Source: Adiantum capillus-veneris (lineage: Eukaryota; Streptophyta; Polypodiopsida; Polypodiales; Pteridaceae). Taken from it: 64,000 bases of DNA. Positions 1 to 9,992 of the stretch are shown one piece after another. Location: the NCBI GenBank assembly GCA_014529385.2, contig CM043966.1:143886711-143950710 (forward strand). The letters run 5' to 3'. The position numbers were made by a program, and so were the translations under genes. Positions within the stretch are counted from its first letter, which is position 1. Each line of letters opens with the position of its first letter. The notes beneath the pieces are model-generated. The model was not told the origin of the DNA and made no database searches. It saw only the letters and a program-made list of their open reading frames with translations.

Positions 1-1119
1 ATGGAGCAGAGTGGAAGTGGATGTGACCAACTAGAGTTGGTGTCTCCTGTAAGCCATGCAAGTGTCAACACATCCATACAGGCCAATTTAGAAGCAGTAA
101 TAGATGCATATCTTTTGCAAGATGCAAATTTATTGTATGCAGATGAAGCAGACATAGTGCAAGCTATTTATGCACGTTTGGGTCTTGTAAACTTTTTATC
201 TCAAGATAATGATTTTCATGATGCTATCCAAGCGCCTGAAACGGCTCAAAGCGATTTAGAGGATGATGCAAACTCGTCGGCTATGATAGATGATTTGGAC
301 GCTCCTTTTGATTCGTTTGAAGATGCACATGAGTGTATATACAAGGATGAGGATGCTATGGTTTTGACAGAGGATGTGAAGGGAAAACAGGTGGAAGACG
401 GCTATATTAGTGATGTGCTACAATCTACTTTTGAGCAGATCCAGGAAATTTTACCAAGTTTAGAAGAGCCAGATGCCTATACTGAAGACATATACCAGGA
501 TGAAGAAGCCATTATCAATGCTTTCCTATGCAAGTTTGATGCATGTGGTACTACCCAAATGGATATGCCTAGCTGAAAAAGTGCTAATTTAGAGGGGGTG
601 ACTGAAAATCTCTTCCTTTGTGAGTATAGCTCTGCTAGTATCATTGCAGATTGTGAAGTACCTCAGCTAGACGAGGTGGAAGAAGAGGAGTGCATTGATA
701 GAGTAATATGTATGTCTTGTATATATGGGGTAGCAGATGTGATGCAGATGACTCATAAAATTGTGCCTTATTTAGAGCTAGATGAAGCAAGCTTTCACAA
801 TTCCATGGTAGAGGAAGAAATGACAGATTCAGATTCTCTGCATGAGGATTGGGGTTCTGCAGATGAAGCTATGAATCTTCAAGATTCACAAATCAAAGAT
901 AGAAAAGTGTTTGGTTATGCTATACAGGTTGAAGTGACATTAGAGGATAGAGTAGAAGAGCAAGAAACCTCTTCGGATATGGTCTGTGATTGGGGTGATA
1001 TTTCTTATCTGTGTGAAGATGCAAATAAAGATGCTTGCCATAAAGTGCCTACTATACAGGGTTCTAAGAAATTCGGTTGCCTGCAGGTATGCAAACAATA
1101 TCTGAGGCATAAAAGGGAT
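1..1119 (+). pseudogene. 5' part of acidic ORF split by retrotransposon TRG1
   Basis: I do not recognise this protein. The frame is open from the window edge to 1119 except for one TGA at 574-576; the same frame continues after it, so the two pieces belong to one reading frame. The protein is strongly acidic (many D and E) with loosely repeated segments such as DAYLLQDANLLYADEADI and DAYTEDIYQDEEAI. At 1119 it is cut by the LTR of TRG1. Removing the insert and one GGGAT target copy joins codon GAT (1117-1119) in frame to TTA at 9993, and reading continues to 10889. The whole frame spans about 670 codons and stops just inside a probable 3' LTR, so it may be the C-terminal or an accessory region of an older LTR element whose left part lies outside the window. 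The first ATG at position 1 may be internal. A host gene is less likely but not excluded. Confidence 0.55.
1115..1119. repeat. TRG1 target-site duplication, left copy (GGGAT)
   Basis: GGGAT directly before the left LTR, identical to 9988-9992 directly after the right LTR. Five-base duplications are usual for Ty3/gypsy integrase. Confidence 0.9.
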
Positions 1120-1364
1120 TGTGCGCTCCTTGCCGCACTGTCGAAGCAAGGGACTTGCCAATACACCGTATGCGAGCCACAAACGGCTCCAAGCACACAA
1201 CAAGCCTAAACTAGCAAGCTCAATAAAACAAAGGGTGTGTCACTCACCGCTCTATGCTCACCTTCGTGGTGGATTCCTCGCCGCGATGAAGAAGAAGCTG
1301 CAGTCGTGCCGCACTCAACCGATTCGCCGCCGTCGTGCCTTCGTAATGCTGGATCGCACACACA

Positions 1365-1401
<37 letters not shown>

Positions 1402-1696
1402 GAGGAGGTGAAGAAGAAGAAGATGGAGATGGAGCAAGAGCACTCTTCAATTGCACAAATGAGAGAATGAGTAAAAATTAGGTTTAGTTGGCTTTTATAG
1501 GAGCTCACCCCATTCACACTTGGGCGCCCATGCTTAACCAACTAATCCCTTGAATGTCCAAGTTAAAGTGCGCCTCTCATCGACGATCACTCTACCTTTC
1601 CCTATTGGTCCGACAAGCCCGGTACTTGACTCTAAATCATACATAATACACGTCGATCGTAGGTGATGGGGTGTCCGTGAGCCGTGAGGGTTAACA
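1120..1696 (-). repeat. TRG1 3' LTR
   Basis: Left LTR, 577 bp, the 3' LTR for the minus-strand element. It contains a CT/CA microsatellite (about 1370-1401) and a minus-strand TATA-like box TATAAAAG at 1492-1499, with the same layout as the right LTR. Short frames seen in it (for example 1237-1470) also occur in the right LTR and come from the repeat. Confidence 0.93.
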
Positions 1697-1709
1697 TGCC
1701 CCCCTTCCT
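1697..1709 (-). promoter_or_regulatory. TRG1 polypurine tract
   Basis: On the minus strand AGGAAGGGGGGCA abuts the first base of the 3' LTR, the position expected for the plus-strand primer. Confidence 0.75.
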
Positions 1710-3311
1710 GATGTAGATTCCGTCCTCGGAAGCTATTGAGTTGAAGCTGGATCGTCGAGGTGGAAGAGCATTTGAGATGAATGTCCTTAGCCTTCTTCAG
1801 TCACTGCAAAATCAAACAACATTGGCACAGTAATTGCATTCTCTTAAAAAGCATATGCAGTTTTAGGTAGACAAATTGATTGGTCAAAGAATTTCAAACA
1901 ATTTGTTAGCAATGAACATTAAATTGCAATGTAATCAAATGCATAAACAGATGTAAAGGTAGAAAATTAAACAAGTCTGGGGTCGCTAATTTGACAGTCG
2001 AAAGGCACTAGAGATCGAATATTAATACCATGGGTAAGCTTCTTAATTTTCTGTGGTCAATTAAGTTGTTTAATCGCGAGAGCCAAGTATTCATGTTCGA
2101 GGGCTGACTAGAGGCTATATCTAGAAAACTTTGTAGTTAAGCTACCATAAAAGGAATTTCTCATGAAATCATCGCCTGACTGATTACTTTTTCTTTGACC
2201 CCCCAAAGTCTTTTCACATTGATTCAATTATGATGTGTGTGCTTATTTTGTATGCCTTGGGTTTTTTGCTTCTCAAGGAAAAGCGCCCACACTGGGAACC
2301 TCTAGGGCTCTAGTACCATAGGCGATACATGTGAGTGAAGTACCAAATCAAGCTGAGATTTCTCTTCCAGCTTAAAATTTTACATTGTGGCACTTTGATT
2401 TTTTGTTTGTTCATTTTCAACATTTTAATTTTGTAACTTTGGGGGGTCATATAACACTGTTACCCTCCCCAGGCTCATCACATTAGTAAACTCCCTTTAT
2501 AATACTTAAGCTAAAGGTCAATAGGGTTAAGCCCACTAGAAAGCCCTAGTACATTTCATACAATGCTGCCTAAATCGGATTAAGAACCTAAGTAACCATT
2601 GATTATTAGGAAGGCATTCCCCATGGTATTAAGAGAAGATCTCTAATACCTAGCTTGGTCAAACTAGCTTAGTCGGATTGCTTGATTTTTACCCCTAAAC
2701 AAGTGATTATGACAAAAGATTGCATTGAATTAAATGTTGGATACTAAGCCAATGCGCTGAATAGTATGCTACCAATCACAATCAAAGCAGAAAAACATGG
2801 ATGCAAAAAATATAAGGGCAATGCTAATGGACAGGAAACACCTGTTTGTGTTGATGTTTGTGCTTGATTTGAAGGTTCCATGAAGGTCCAAATCCTATCA
2901 ATAGCAACACGTTCCTGTACACACTATGAAACACAAACAATACCTCTAGGAGGCACATCAGTGGGAAAAGAGAACTTTGCTAATCTCTCAACTCTAAAAC
3001 AGAAACACTCCTATCGTACTAATCTTACCTACCCTCCATCACTCAAGTGATGAGGATCAAAGGTGTTTTATGGCATAGGTTTCCGTTTCACTGTACCAGA
3101 TGTGACATGTGTAGGTCTGAGTCAATGTTTTGACTTTTAATGTGCATACTCGTTTGCTAATTGCTCTTGCTCTTTTTTCTTCTTTTTTTTTGTGTATAAA
3201 GCTTTATATGTACACTCCCTAAGATCGGAATTGAGAGGTCAGGGAAAAAGGTTGAGAGGGAAACAAGTGAATGATGGATGTCCACAAACACTCCCCCCTT
3301 CCTTGGGTAGA
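1710..3311. other. TRG1 3' noncoding region
   Basis: About 1.6 kb between the end of the Gag-protease gene and the polypurine tract, where autonomous elements would carry RT and integrase. All six frames are broken; I see no motif or repeat. The missing pol genes have been replaced by, or have decayed into, unrecognisable sequence. Confidence 0.6.
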
Positions 3312-6300
3312 TCATACCGTTTGAAATGAGCTTGTCACCCTTTGAAACCAATTGTTCCAGTTGGTAATAGGTGAGGATTTTTGCCAGTAGTTTGTTATTA
3401 CCCTAGGTGCCTCTTCAAGTTGCAAAGGTGGTAAGGTACTCTCCCAGGATCGAACTTGAAGTGGTTCATTAGGTGATTCTTGAACACTGGGAGGTGTGGA
3501 TTCTTTTGTAGCTTCATGGAGGTCCACTACTATAGATGGAGACTGTGTAGAAGCTTTTACCTCTATGGATGTATTACAGGAGGAGCTAGAATCTTCATGG
3601 GACTCCCCCCTTCCTGAGCTAGGTGGAACAAATCGTTCTTTCTTTGGTACCCAAACTAGCTCGGGAGTAGGTGTGTAGCATTCTGTGATTTTTTTCTTTC
3701 CACAATCATTGATTCGTTTTGGAGCTATGGGATTGGGCTCACTTGGGTCAGGTGACAGGTAAGAGTATACTTTACGTTTGGGCACCGAGATTTGATCATT
3801 TCCTTCATAGTATCCTTGGGCTTCCAATAGTCGTTTAGGAATCCAACGCAGCATTTTCTTACTTTTCTTGGAGCGAGTGGTACGTTTCTTACAAGGATTC
3901 TGTTTTTTAGCACTAGCTATGGTCACTAAAGAAGCTTTAGGGACCCACTTGTATGTTTTCTTCGTTACATTAGGATGAGTCTTGTCGGAAGCGATATGCA
4001 TTGCTTGTAGCATATTTAAGGGTATATGCATTTCATCCCCCTCAGGTGTTACCCAGGTCATCCCCCTATTTCCCCAAGTGTCTATGGTTGATGCTAGGTG
4101 GACCCAATCCACATTGTCTGATTCCGTCATACCCGGTAACACATCCATATAAGGAGAATCTTGGCCAATGTCTGTATCCTTCTTACAACTGTAACAATAT
4201 TGTAGTGGGGCCGAGTGAGCTGTGGTGTCAGAGCGATGATCAATAATGGTTTTACTCCCTAAGGGGTGTACCTTACCAGTCACCAAATCCACTCTAAGGA
4301 CAGAGTCTTGGAATTGCAAATAGACATGATTTTTAGACCAATCGTGAACCATTTGTGCTTCCCTCATGAATGGTCGTCCTAAAATCATTTCATATGACAT
4401 AAGGTGTTTAGAGAAATCCATTACAATGAACGTATGTCGTACCTTGTGTCCTAGAACTTTGATCTTAAGATCCTTGAGCATCCCCATAGGTTTGGCTATG
4501 GTACCATTTGCCATCTTTACCACAATGTTAGTAACACTGAGGCGGGGTTTTCCCATGGATTCCCAACAATCTTTTGTAATGATGCTAACTCCCGCACCAC
4601 CATCAAGAATTCCCTTTATAGTTAATCCCTTGGTAGTGATGGGTAGGGTCGCATTAGACTCGTCGCCTTCAAAATACTGCCCTAATTCGTTAATGGGTAC
4701 CTCGATCACAGACTCGTGTCCATCTAAGTCAAGTGATTGCACATGATTTTCCTCATCAATCATAATCGAGTCAGGCCTATTTGGTTGCGCAAACTGCGGT
4801 AATCCCGTTCGTAGCTCTCCGTTAAGGAATGCTCGAAGTGCAAGGAATAACTCAGGATCTCCATACAGCTTTGCTATGATCGTGGTTCGGACCTCAGAAG
4901 ACATGAAGTCCACTAGTTTGGCAACATTCATTGGCATTTTGCAGGGTGTAGGTCCTTCACTAAGAACTGGTGAGGATGGAATCTCAGATTCCTCAATGGG
5001 ATCAGGTATTCCTTCGTTAAACATCCTTTCCAACAAGAAGGGTGTATGCTCACTTTCTGATGTCCCGTCCTCACTCCCTTCTTGGATGGTACTAGATATG
5101 GCTAACGGTCGATGGTTCATGTGGGATGGATGAACTTGCGTGGGAAACACTGTGTCATGAATTTTGACCTCCATGGGTTCTGGTTCTAGTTTCCTTTGAG
5201 TCTCCTCCACTAAACCTCTTAGATGTTTCACCTGCTCAATCTCATCTACTGGGTTTGGGTACGTCCCAATCTTCCTTTTACGATTCTTCCCTTTTTGCCC
5301 ATGCGGTTTATCTTGGGGGTCTTGGATTGGATTTGGAAACACTTGTGGTGTTTTCAGAGGCTCTTTATGGTTTTCTCTCATTCGGTTTTCATTTGGTTCC
5401 ATGTTACGGTTTTCTTTGTCGGTCTTTCCCTTTGTGGTATTGGTTCTAGTCTCCATTGTCTCGACTGAATCTGAATCATCCTCGAGGTCATTCATATACA
5501 CGGGGTCATCTCCTGTTCCTATGTTTGTTTTGGAACTTGGCTTTGAATTTTCCGTATTCTGCGACTTCTTTCTTCGTGTCTTCTTTTTCTTTGCTTGGAA
5601 AATTGACGCGGTATCTCTCTCTTCGAGGATATGGCTTGGCCCTTGAAGCATAGACCGTGTAATCGCATAAGCGGGTGCGACGGGTGGTATTGGCGATGTC
5701 ACACTAGCAATTTCGACCAAATTTAGGGGTGTGATTTTAGGCGCATTTGGGTTATAGGGGCATTGGGAAATCAAGTGATCTATGCCACAACGATTACATG
5801 TGAGTATTGGCATTGCAGATGTGCTCCCTTGATTCACTTGCATCTGTGCAGCATTCTTTTGCAGCCTAATAGGGCACTCCGCTACTCGATGTGGTCCACC
5901 ACACTCGTAGCATTGAAGAGGTGGCGTCCTAGCCTGGGTGTTGATATTTTGACCTCTGGATAAACCGGCTTGACTTGTCCCCAACAATCTTCCATAGGCA
6001 ATACTAGTGTCTATTTCCTCCTCACAACCATCTGCATAAGCATTAGATGGCTCGCAACCCACTTGGTTCATAGGGGCGACTCTTGGATGCGGGGGCTGCG
6101 GTCCTAGCACAGGAGGTGGTAACGGTGTAGCTTGTACAACATTTTGAGATCTAGGGACCATGTGTTGCGGTAGTTGCTCAACAGGTGGAGTAGGCATCAA
6201 TACAGGAGCTCGAGGCGCATCCGTCCAGGCTACAGGTGGTCTATTTGCCATCATACGTTTGATCATTAAACAATCCTTAGCTTGGTGACCATACCTACCA

Positions 6301-8435
6301 CATGCGTTGCAAGTTCCATTAAATTTTACTCTAAACGTAGGGCACTCACTAGTGCTATGTGGACCTAAGCAAATGGAACACCATTGTTGCTCCCTTCTTG
6401 GATACATGTGACTATTTTGAGGGGGTCGATTATCCTTAAGAGACTCTTGGATTGCCTTGGTGAGGTCTGTCAAGAATGTCTCAAATACCTTTGGCTCATT
6501 GGCAATGGGCTTTGCAGTCATGGGTTCATACTCAATGGCTTGTGAGCTAGTGGATCTCGTGTCAGTAGACACCCTCATGCCTGCTATCATCAAGTTGTCC
6601 TCTAATTGGATTGCATTGGCAGTGACATCTTCCCAGGTTGTGATACCTCTAATCACTAGTCCATTATAGATTCCTTCATTCCTCAACCCTCGAATGAATC
6701 GATCAAGCAGTTGGTTATTGTTGAAGCGCTCATTTACAGGGCAGCGAGAGTTTAAGTGCTTTAGACGACTAATGAAGTCCCTTACTGACTCTCCTTCCTT
6801 ACGTTCGGCCTTCTGTAGCTGAGATGCTACACCCCAAAGCACACCTTCTCGTATGTACTCCTTTAGAAACAACCTTCGAAGGGTAGGGTAGATTGTTTTC
6901 TCGTCCACCCTTAGGGTCCTATACCAATCTCCAGCCTTCCCACTTAATGTCAAGCTTAAGGCATTGCACTTATGTAGTTCGTTGCGTTCCCCTAAGGAAT
7001 CACATACTTGTTCAAACACTTCAATGTGTTTTCTAGCATCTTCGTCCTCATTGAATTTTTGCGTGAGTTTGGCAATTTGTACTGCCTTACTTCTAGGCTC
7101 TCTATCAGATGCATGACGCATATTTTCCGCGATAGATCGACCTATGGTTTGAGCAAACGCTGCCAAGTCACCTATGTGAGGAGGTAGGGCCGGTGGAGGT
7201 ACTCTTGGAATCATATGTGGGAGAGGAACGGGTATCGGTCTTGGCATATGTGTGGATGATGCAGGATATGGAACATAACCGGGCATAGGTCCACTCGGAT
7301 AAGGGCTAGGGAGCGGCACTCGAGGAGCATAAGCAAGTGGTACAATTGGAGGTGTGGGGGCCATGTGTGCATAAGGGGCTAGAGGCACATATGGTCGAGG
7401 CCCCATATTAGGTACTACGACACTAGGTAGTGGCACTGCGCTAACCGTAGATGTCATCGAAACATTCTCTGTCAGGCTTATCCCTGGAGTGAGCACAGTG
7501 TTTTCCTTGATAGAGGGTTGAGCCAAGTTAGGGAAGCTAAAGTTTTCGCTCGGAGGCTCAGATTGCATAGAGACCCCAGGTGAAATGACGTAAGATGGGT
7601 CCATGGGGCTCATTAGAGGAGTCTCCATTTGTGATAGAGTAGGCTGTTGAGCCTTGCTCGTATCCAGAAATCTCATGGGGCCAGTTGAGAGTATATTTAC
7701 CCCTCGATTTTGCCTTTCAGATTGAATAATGCCATGGATAACATTACAGATCATTTTCTGTTGATCTTCGATGCTCGTGGCACTAGAGGTGGATTGTACA
7801 ATCTCTATCCATCCTACATGGTAGGCGTGGCCAGAGTGTAGATCCGTCAACACCTCAGTGTGGAGGTCGTATGTCCAATGATCATTAATGAACAATCCTT
7901 CTAGAGTCGACGTGTTAACGGTTTCTTGTGAGGTAGAAGCAATGTTGCTCCCCGTGGTTTTACTTGTCACCAACGGTACTCTAGAGGGAACTTCTGAAGG
8001 AGGCAGCTCAACAGGGCCTTCTTGGTAAGAAGTTGGCAGGATATCCACATGGACACTCTTTGGGGGTGTGGGGTCCACGTGCGATGTGAAAGGAGAGTCC
8101 ACTTCCCCACCCCCTTCGTGTGCTTCATTTGCATCAGGTTCCGAGCGACTAGCTCTACCTAATGTTTCCATGAAACGGCTAAACATACTAGTACTAGGCT
8201 GTGGAGCTTCGGGAGGTGCATGGCCTTCTCTCTCAGTGTTTTGGGTAGGGTATGCTTCCATGATTTCTGAGTCGGAGGAGGAATCACTAGCGGCTATTTT
8301 AGGGTCTTGGGTGGTGCTACCTTGTGTCCCCGCTGAGGGTCTAGATCTTATCGTGGATGGGTAATGGGTGTCCGTATGAACAGAGGCACCCTCAATATGC
8401 TCGTGTTCTAGCACCCGCCCAGAGCGTAAGTGCAT
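3312..8435 (-). CDS. Gag-protease polyprotein of TRG1, 1707 aa
   Basis: Single uninterrupted frame starting MHLRSGR, a start seen in many plant gypsy Gag proteins. Order: proline/serine-rich N-terminus; Retrotrans_gag-like capsid domain about residues 455-610 (GDWYRTLR near 503); CCHC zinc knuckles near 684, 708, 842 and 878 (for example CNACGRYGHQAKDC); a lysine/arginine-rich segment near 950-1060; aspartic protease near 1260-1390 with active-site loop ILDGGAGVSII and a later MILGRPFM flap-end motif; then about 300 residues with three W-[VI]-P-K motifs (near 1495, 1528 and 1593) and AQGYYEGNDQI. It should form the particle that packages element RNA; the protease has DGGA where DSG or DTG is usual. 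No RT follows. An intact frame this long suggests recent selection or recent insertion. Confidence 0.9.
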   Translation of the reverse strand: MHLRSGRVLEHEHIEGASVHTDTHYPSTIRSRPSAGTQGSTTQDPKIAASDSSSDSEIMEAYPTQNTEREGHAPPEAPQPSTSMFSRFMETLGRASRSEPDANEAHEGGGEVDSPFTSHVDPTPPKSVHVDILPTSYQEGPVELPPSEVPSRVPLVTSKTTGSNIASTSQETVNTSTLEGLFINDHWTYDLHTEVLTDLHSGHAYHVGWIEIVQSTSSATSIEDQQKMICNVIHGIIQSERQNRGVNILSTGPMRFLDTSKAQQPTLSQMETPLMSPMDPSYVISPGVSMQSEPPSENFSFPNLAQPSIKENTVLTPGISLTENVSMTSTVSAVPLPSVVVPNMGPRPYVPLAPYAHMAPTPPIVPLAYAPRVPLPSPYPSGPMPGYVPYPASSTHMPRPIPVPLPHMIPRVPPPALPPHIGDLAAFAQTIGRSIAENMRHASDREPRSKAVQIAKLTQKFNEDEDARKHIEVFEQVCDSLGERNELHKCNALSLTLSGKAGDWYRTLRVDEKTIYPTLRRLFLKEYIREGVLWGVASQLQKAERKEGESVRDFISRLKHLNSRCPVNERFNNNQLLDRFIRGLRNEGIYNGLVIRGITTWEDVTANAIQLEDNLMIAGMRVSTDTRSTSSQAIEYEPMTAKPIANEPKVFETFLTDLTKAIQESLKDNRPPQNSHMYPRREQQWCSICLGPHSTSECPTFRVKFNGTCNACGRYGHQAKDCLMIKRMMANRPPVAWTDAPRAPVLMPTPPVEQLPQHMVPRSQNVVQATPLPPPVLGPQPPHPRVAPMNQVGCEPSNAYADGCEEEIDTSIAYGRLLGTSQAGLSRGQNINTQARTPPLQCYECGGPHRVAECPIRLQKNAAQMQVNQGSTSAMPILTCNRCGIDHLISQCPYNPNAPKITPLNLVEIASVTSPIPPVAPAYAITRSMLQGPSHILEERDTASIFQAKKKKTRRKKSQNTENSKPSSKTNIGTGDDPVYMNDLEDDSDSVETMETRTNTTKGKTDKENRNMEPNENRMRENHKEPLKTPQVFPNPIQDPQDKPHGQKGKNRKRKIGTYPNPVDEIEQVKHLRGLVEETQRKLEPEPMEVKIHDTVFPTQVHPSHMNHRPLAISSTIQEGSEDGTSESEHTPFLLERMFNEGIPDPIEESEIPSSPVLSEGPTPCKMPMNVAKLVDFMSSEVRTTIIAKLYGDPELFLALRAFLNGELRTGLPQFAQPNRPDSIMIDEENHVQSLDLDGHESVIEVPINELGQYFEGDESNATLPITTKGLTIKGILDGGAGVSIITKDCWESMGKPRLSVTNIVVKMANGTIAKPMGMLKDLKIKVLGHKVRHTFIVMDFSKHLMSYEMILGRPFMREAQMVHDWSKNHVYLQFQDSVLRVDLVTGKVHPLGSKTIIDHRSDTTAHSAPLQYCYSCKKDTDIGQDSPYMDVLPGMTESDNVDWVHLASTIDTWGNRGMTWVTPEGDEMHIPLNMLQAMHIASDKTHPNVTKKTYKWVPKASLVTIASAKKQNPCKKRTTRSKKSKKMLRWIPKRLLEAQGYYEGNDQISVPKRKVYSYLSPDPSEPNPIAPKRINDCGKKKITECYTPTPELVWVPKKERFVPPSSGRGESHEDSSSSCNTSIEVKASTQSPSIVVDLHEATKESTPPSVQESPNEPLQVRSWESTLPPLQLEEAPRVITNYWQKSSPITNWNNWFQRVTSSFQTV

Positions 8436-8822
8436 GTGCTTTTGATACCCTAAGGTGTCAAAAAGCTGCTCTAGGAGGCCTTGTGACTAGTTTTTAGCGT
8501 GTTTTTTGTTTGGTTTTTTGATAGATTTTTTAGAGCGTGTCGTGGAATGGGCCGTGTGATAGCTCAAAACGAGCGTATCGGTCAGAGGGTCATGCCGTGC
8601 TTTACAGCCCTCCGTTTGGTCACTCTATGCTCTCGGAATCCCTAAAACTGTCAATTTCCAGTAGGGAACTAGGCCCAAACTAGAAAGTCTAAGGGTGCAA
8701 GTGGGAAGAGAAAGGAGGAGAGTGGAGGACTTGTCCCACATGCTCTCATTCTCTCTTGAGGGAGTAGGGTATATATATAAGAGTGAGTCTAGTATATATC
8801 ATAAGACTGAGGACTGGGGCCT

Positions 8823-8867
8823 GGGCTTGGGCTTGGGCTTGGGCTTGGGCTTGGGCTTGGGCTTGGG
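8823..8867. repeat. (GGGCTT)n hexamer array
   Basis: About 7.5 perfect copies of GGGCTT. The last copy merges into the first of the two larger direct repeats. Confidence 0.9.
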
Positions 8868-9010
8868 AAAATGATCCCGATCTATCTTTTATACAAACCA
8901 ACCCGTCCGTTTTAAGAGTCACGTTTTTTATGGGCTTGGGAAAATGATCTCGATCCCGATCTATCTTTTATACAAACCAACCCGTCCGTTTTAAGAGTCA
9001 CGTTTTTTAT
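8859..9010. repeat. Two tandem ~75-bp leader repeats
   Basis: Copy 1 (8859-8931) and copy 2 (8932-9010) both start GGGCTTGGGAAAATGATC and end GTCACGTTTTTTAT. Copy 2 has a 6-bp insertion (TCGATC-like) near its start; the rest is essentially identical. Confidence 0.9.
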
Positions 9011-9388
9011 TTTCGAAAAATTTCGCCGCCCGCTCGCGTTTTTGATTCCAATTTTATTTTTTTTTGTTGATGCAGAAATTGCAGAAAATTAAAAAAAAGC
9101 AAAAAAACAGAAAAACGCAGAAATGCAGAAAACGCAGAAATTATAGAAAATGCAGAAATTGCAGAAAATTAAAAAAACGCAGAAATTGCAGGAAAAAACG
9201 CAGAACTTGAAAATGCAGAAATTACGGAAATTGAAAAAACGCAGACAATAGCAGAAATTGAAACTTGACAGCAAATGCAGAAAACGCAAAAAACAGAAAT
9301 CTCCACACACTCCTTCCCTGCCTTTCCTATGATAGAAATTGCACCACAAAGAAGCCTAAAGTGCTAACCGAGCTTAGTGTAGGGCATA

Positions 9389-9406
9389 TCCCCCGCAGCG
9401 GCGCCA
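9389..9406 (-). promoter_or_regulatory. TRG1 primer-binding site, tRNA-Asp type
   Basis: On the minus strand, four bases beyond the 5' LTR, the sequence reads TGGCGCCGCTGCGGGGGA. The usual plant tRNA-Asp primer site is TGGCGCCGTTGCCGGGGA, so 16 of 18 positions agree. It would prime minus-strand DNA synthesis. Confidence 0.8.
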
Positions 9407-9410
9407 AAAA

Positions 9411-9661
9411 TGTGCGCTCCTTGCCGCACTGTCGAAGCAAGGGACTTGCCAATACACCATATGCGAGCCACAAACGGCTCCAAGCACACAACAAGCCTAA
9501 ACTAGCAAGCTCAAGAAAACAAAGGGTGTGTCACTCACCGCTCTACGCTCGCCTTCGTGGTGGATTCCTCGCCGCGATGAAGAAGAAGCTGCAGTCGTGC
9601 CGTGCTCAACCGCTTCGCCGCCGTCGTGCCTTCGTAATGCTCGATCGTACACACACTCTCC

Positions 9662-9692
<31 letters not shown>

Positions 9693-9987
9693 GAGGAGGT
9701 GAAGAAGAAGAAGATGCAGATGGAGCAAGAGCACTCTTCAATTGCACAAATGAAAGAATGAGTAAAAATTAGGTTTAGTTGGCTTTTATAGGAGCTCACC
9801 CCATTCACACTTGGGCGCCCATGCTTAACCAACTAATCCCTTGAATGTCCAAGTTAAAGTGCGCCTCTCATCGACGATCACTCTACCTTTCCCTATTGGT
9901 CCGACAAGCCCGGTACCTGACTCTAAATCATACATAATACACGTCTGTCGTAGGTGATGGGGTGTCCGTGAGCCGTGAGGGTTAACA
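9411..9987 (-). repeat. TRG1 5' LTR
   Basis: Right LTR, 577 bp, the 5' LTR and presumed promoter of TRG1. The minus-strand TATA-like box TATAAAAG is at 9783-9790, so transcripts would start a few tens of bases below that coordinate. It differs from the left LTR by scattered substitutions and by the length of the CT/CA tract, not by rearrangement. Confidence 0.93.
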
Positions 9988-9992
9988 GGGAT
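9988..9992. repeat. TRG1 target-site duplication, right copy (GGGAT)
   Basis: Second copy of the 5-bp duplication. With one copy removed, the acidic ORF on either side is in a single frame. Confidence 0.9.

Larger units (their letters stand above)
8436..9388 (-). other. TRG1 5' leader with tandem repeats
   Basis: About 950 bp between primer site and Gag start. Contents from Gag outward: AT-rich unique sequence; a GGGCTT hexamer array (8823-8867); two ~75-bp direct repeats (8859-8931 and 8932-9010); then 9070-9300, rich in imperfect GCAGAAA-type units. No coding sequence is supported. The phenylalanine/cysteine-rich minus frame at 9089-9349 is a product of the GCAGAAA repeat. Confidence 0.6.
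1120..9987 (-). mobile_element. TRG1: complete RT-less LTR retrotransposon (Gag-protease only)
   Basis: Two 577-bp LTRs (1120-1696 and 9411-9987) begin TGTGCGCTCC and end GGTTAACA on the plus strand. They are flanked by a perfect 5-bp target duplication, GGGAT (1115-1119 and 9988-9992). The primer site is at 9389-9406 and the polypurine tract at 1697-1709, so the element reads on the minus strand with its 5' LTR at the right. The only long gene is a Gag-protease frame (8435-3312). No RT, RNase H or integrase motif is found in any frame, so it must use enzymes supplied in trans, as proposed for TR-GAG and LARD-type elements. By eye the LTRs differ at roughly 3% of positions, suggesting a fairly young insertion. 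Confidence 0.93.

Noticed and set aside
1206-1541. Frames in the TRG1 LTRs (also 9497-9832) of about 111 codons on the minus strand
   Set aside because: They occur in both LTRs, cross the CT/CA microsatellite and contain no motif; by-products of the repeat.
9089-9349. Phenylalanine/cysteine-rich minus-strand frame
   Set aside because: Generated by GCAGAAA-type tandem repeats, not a protein.
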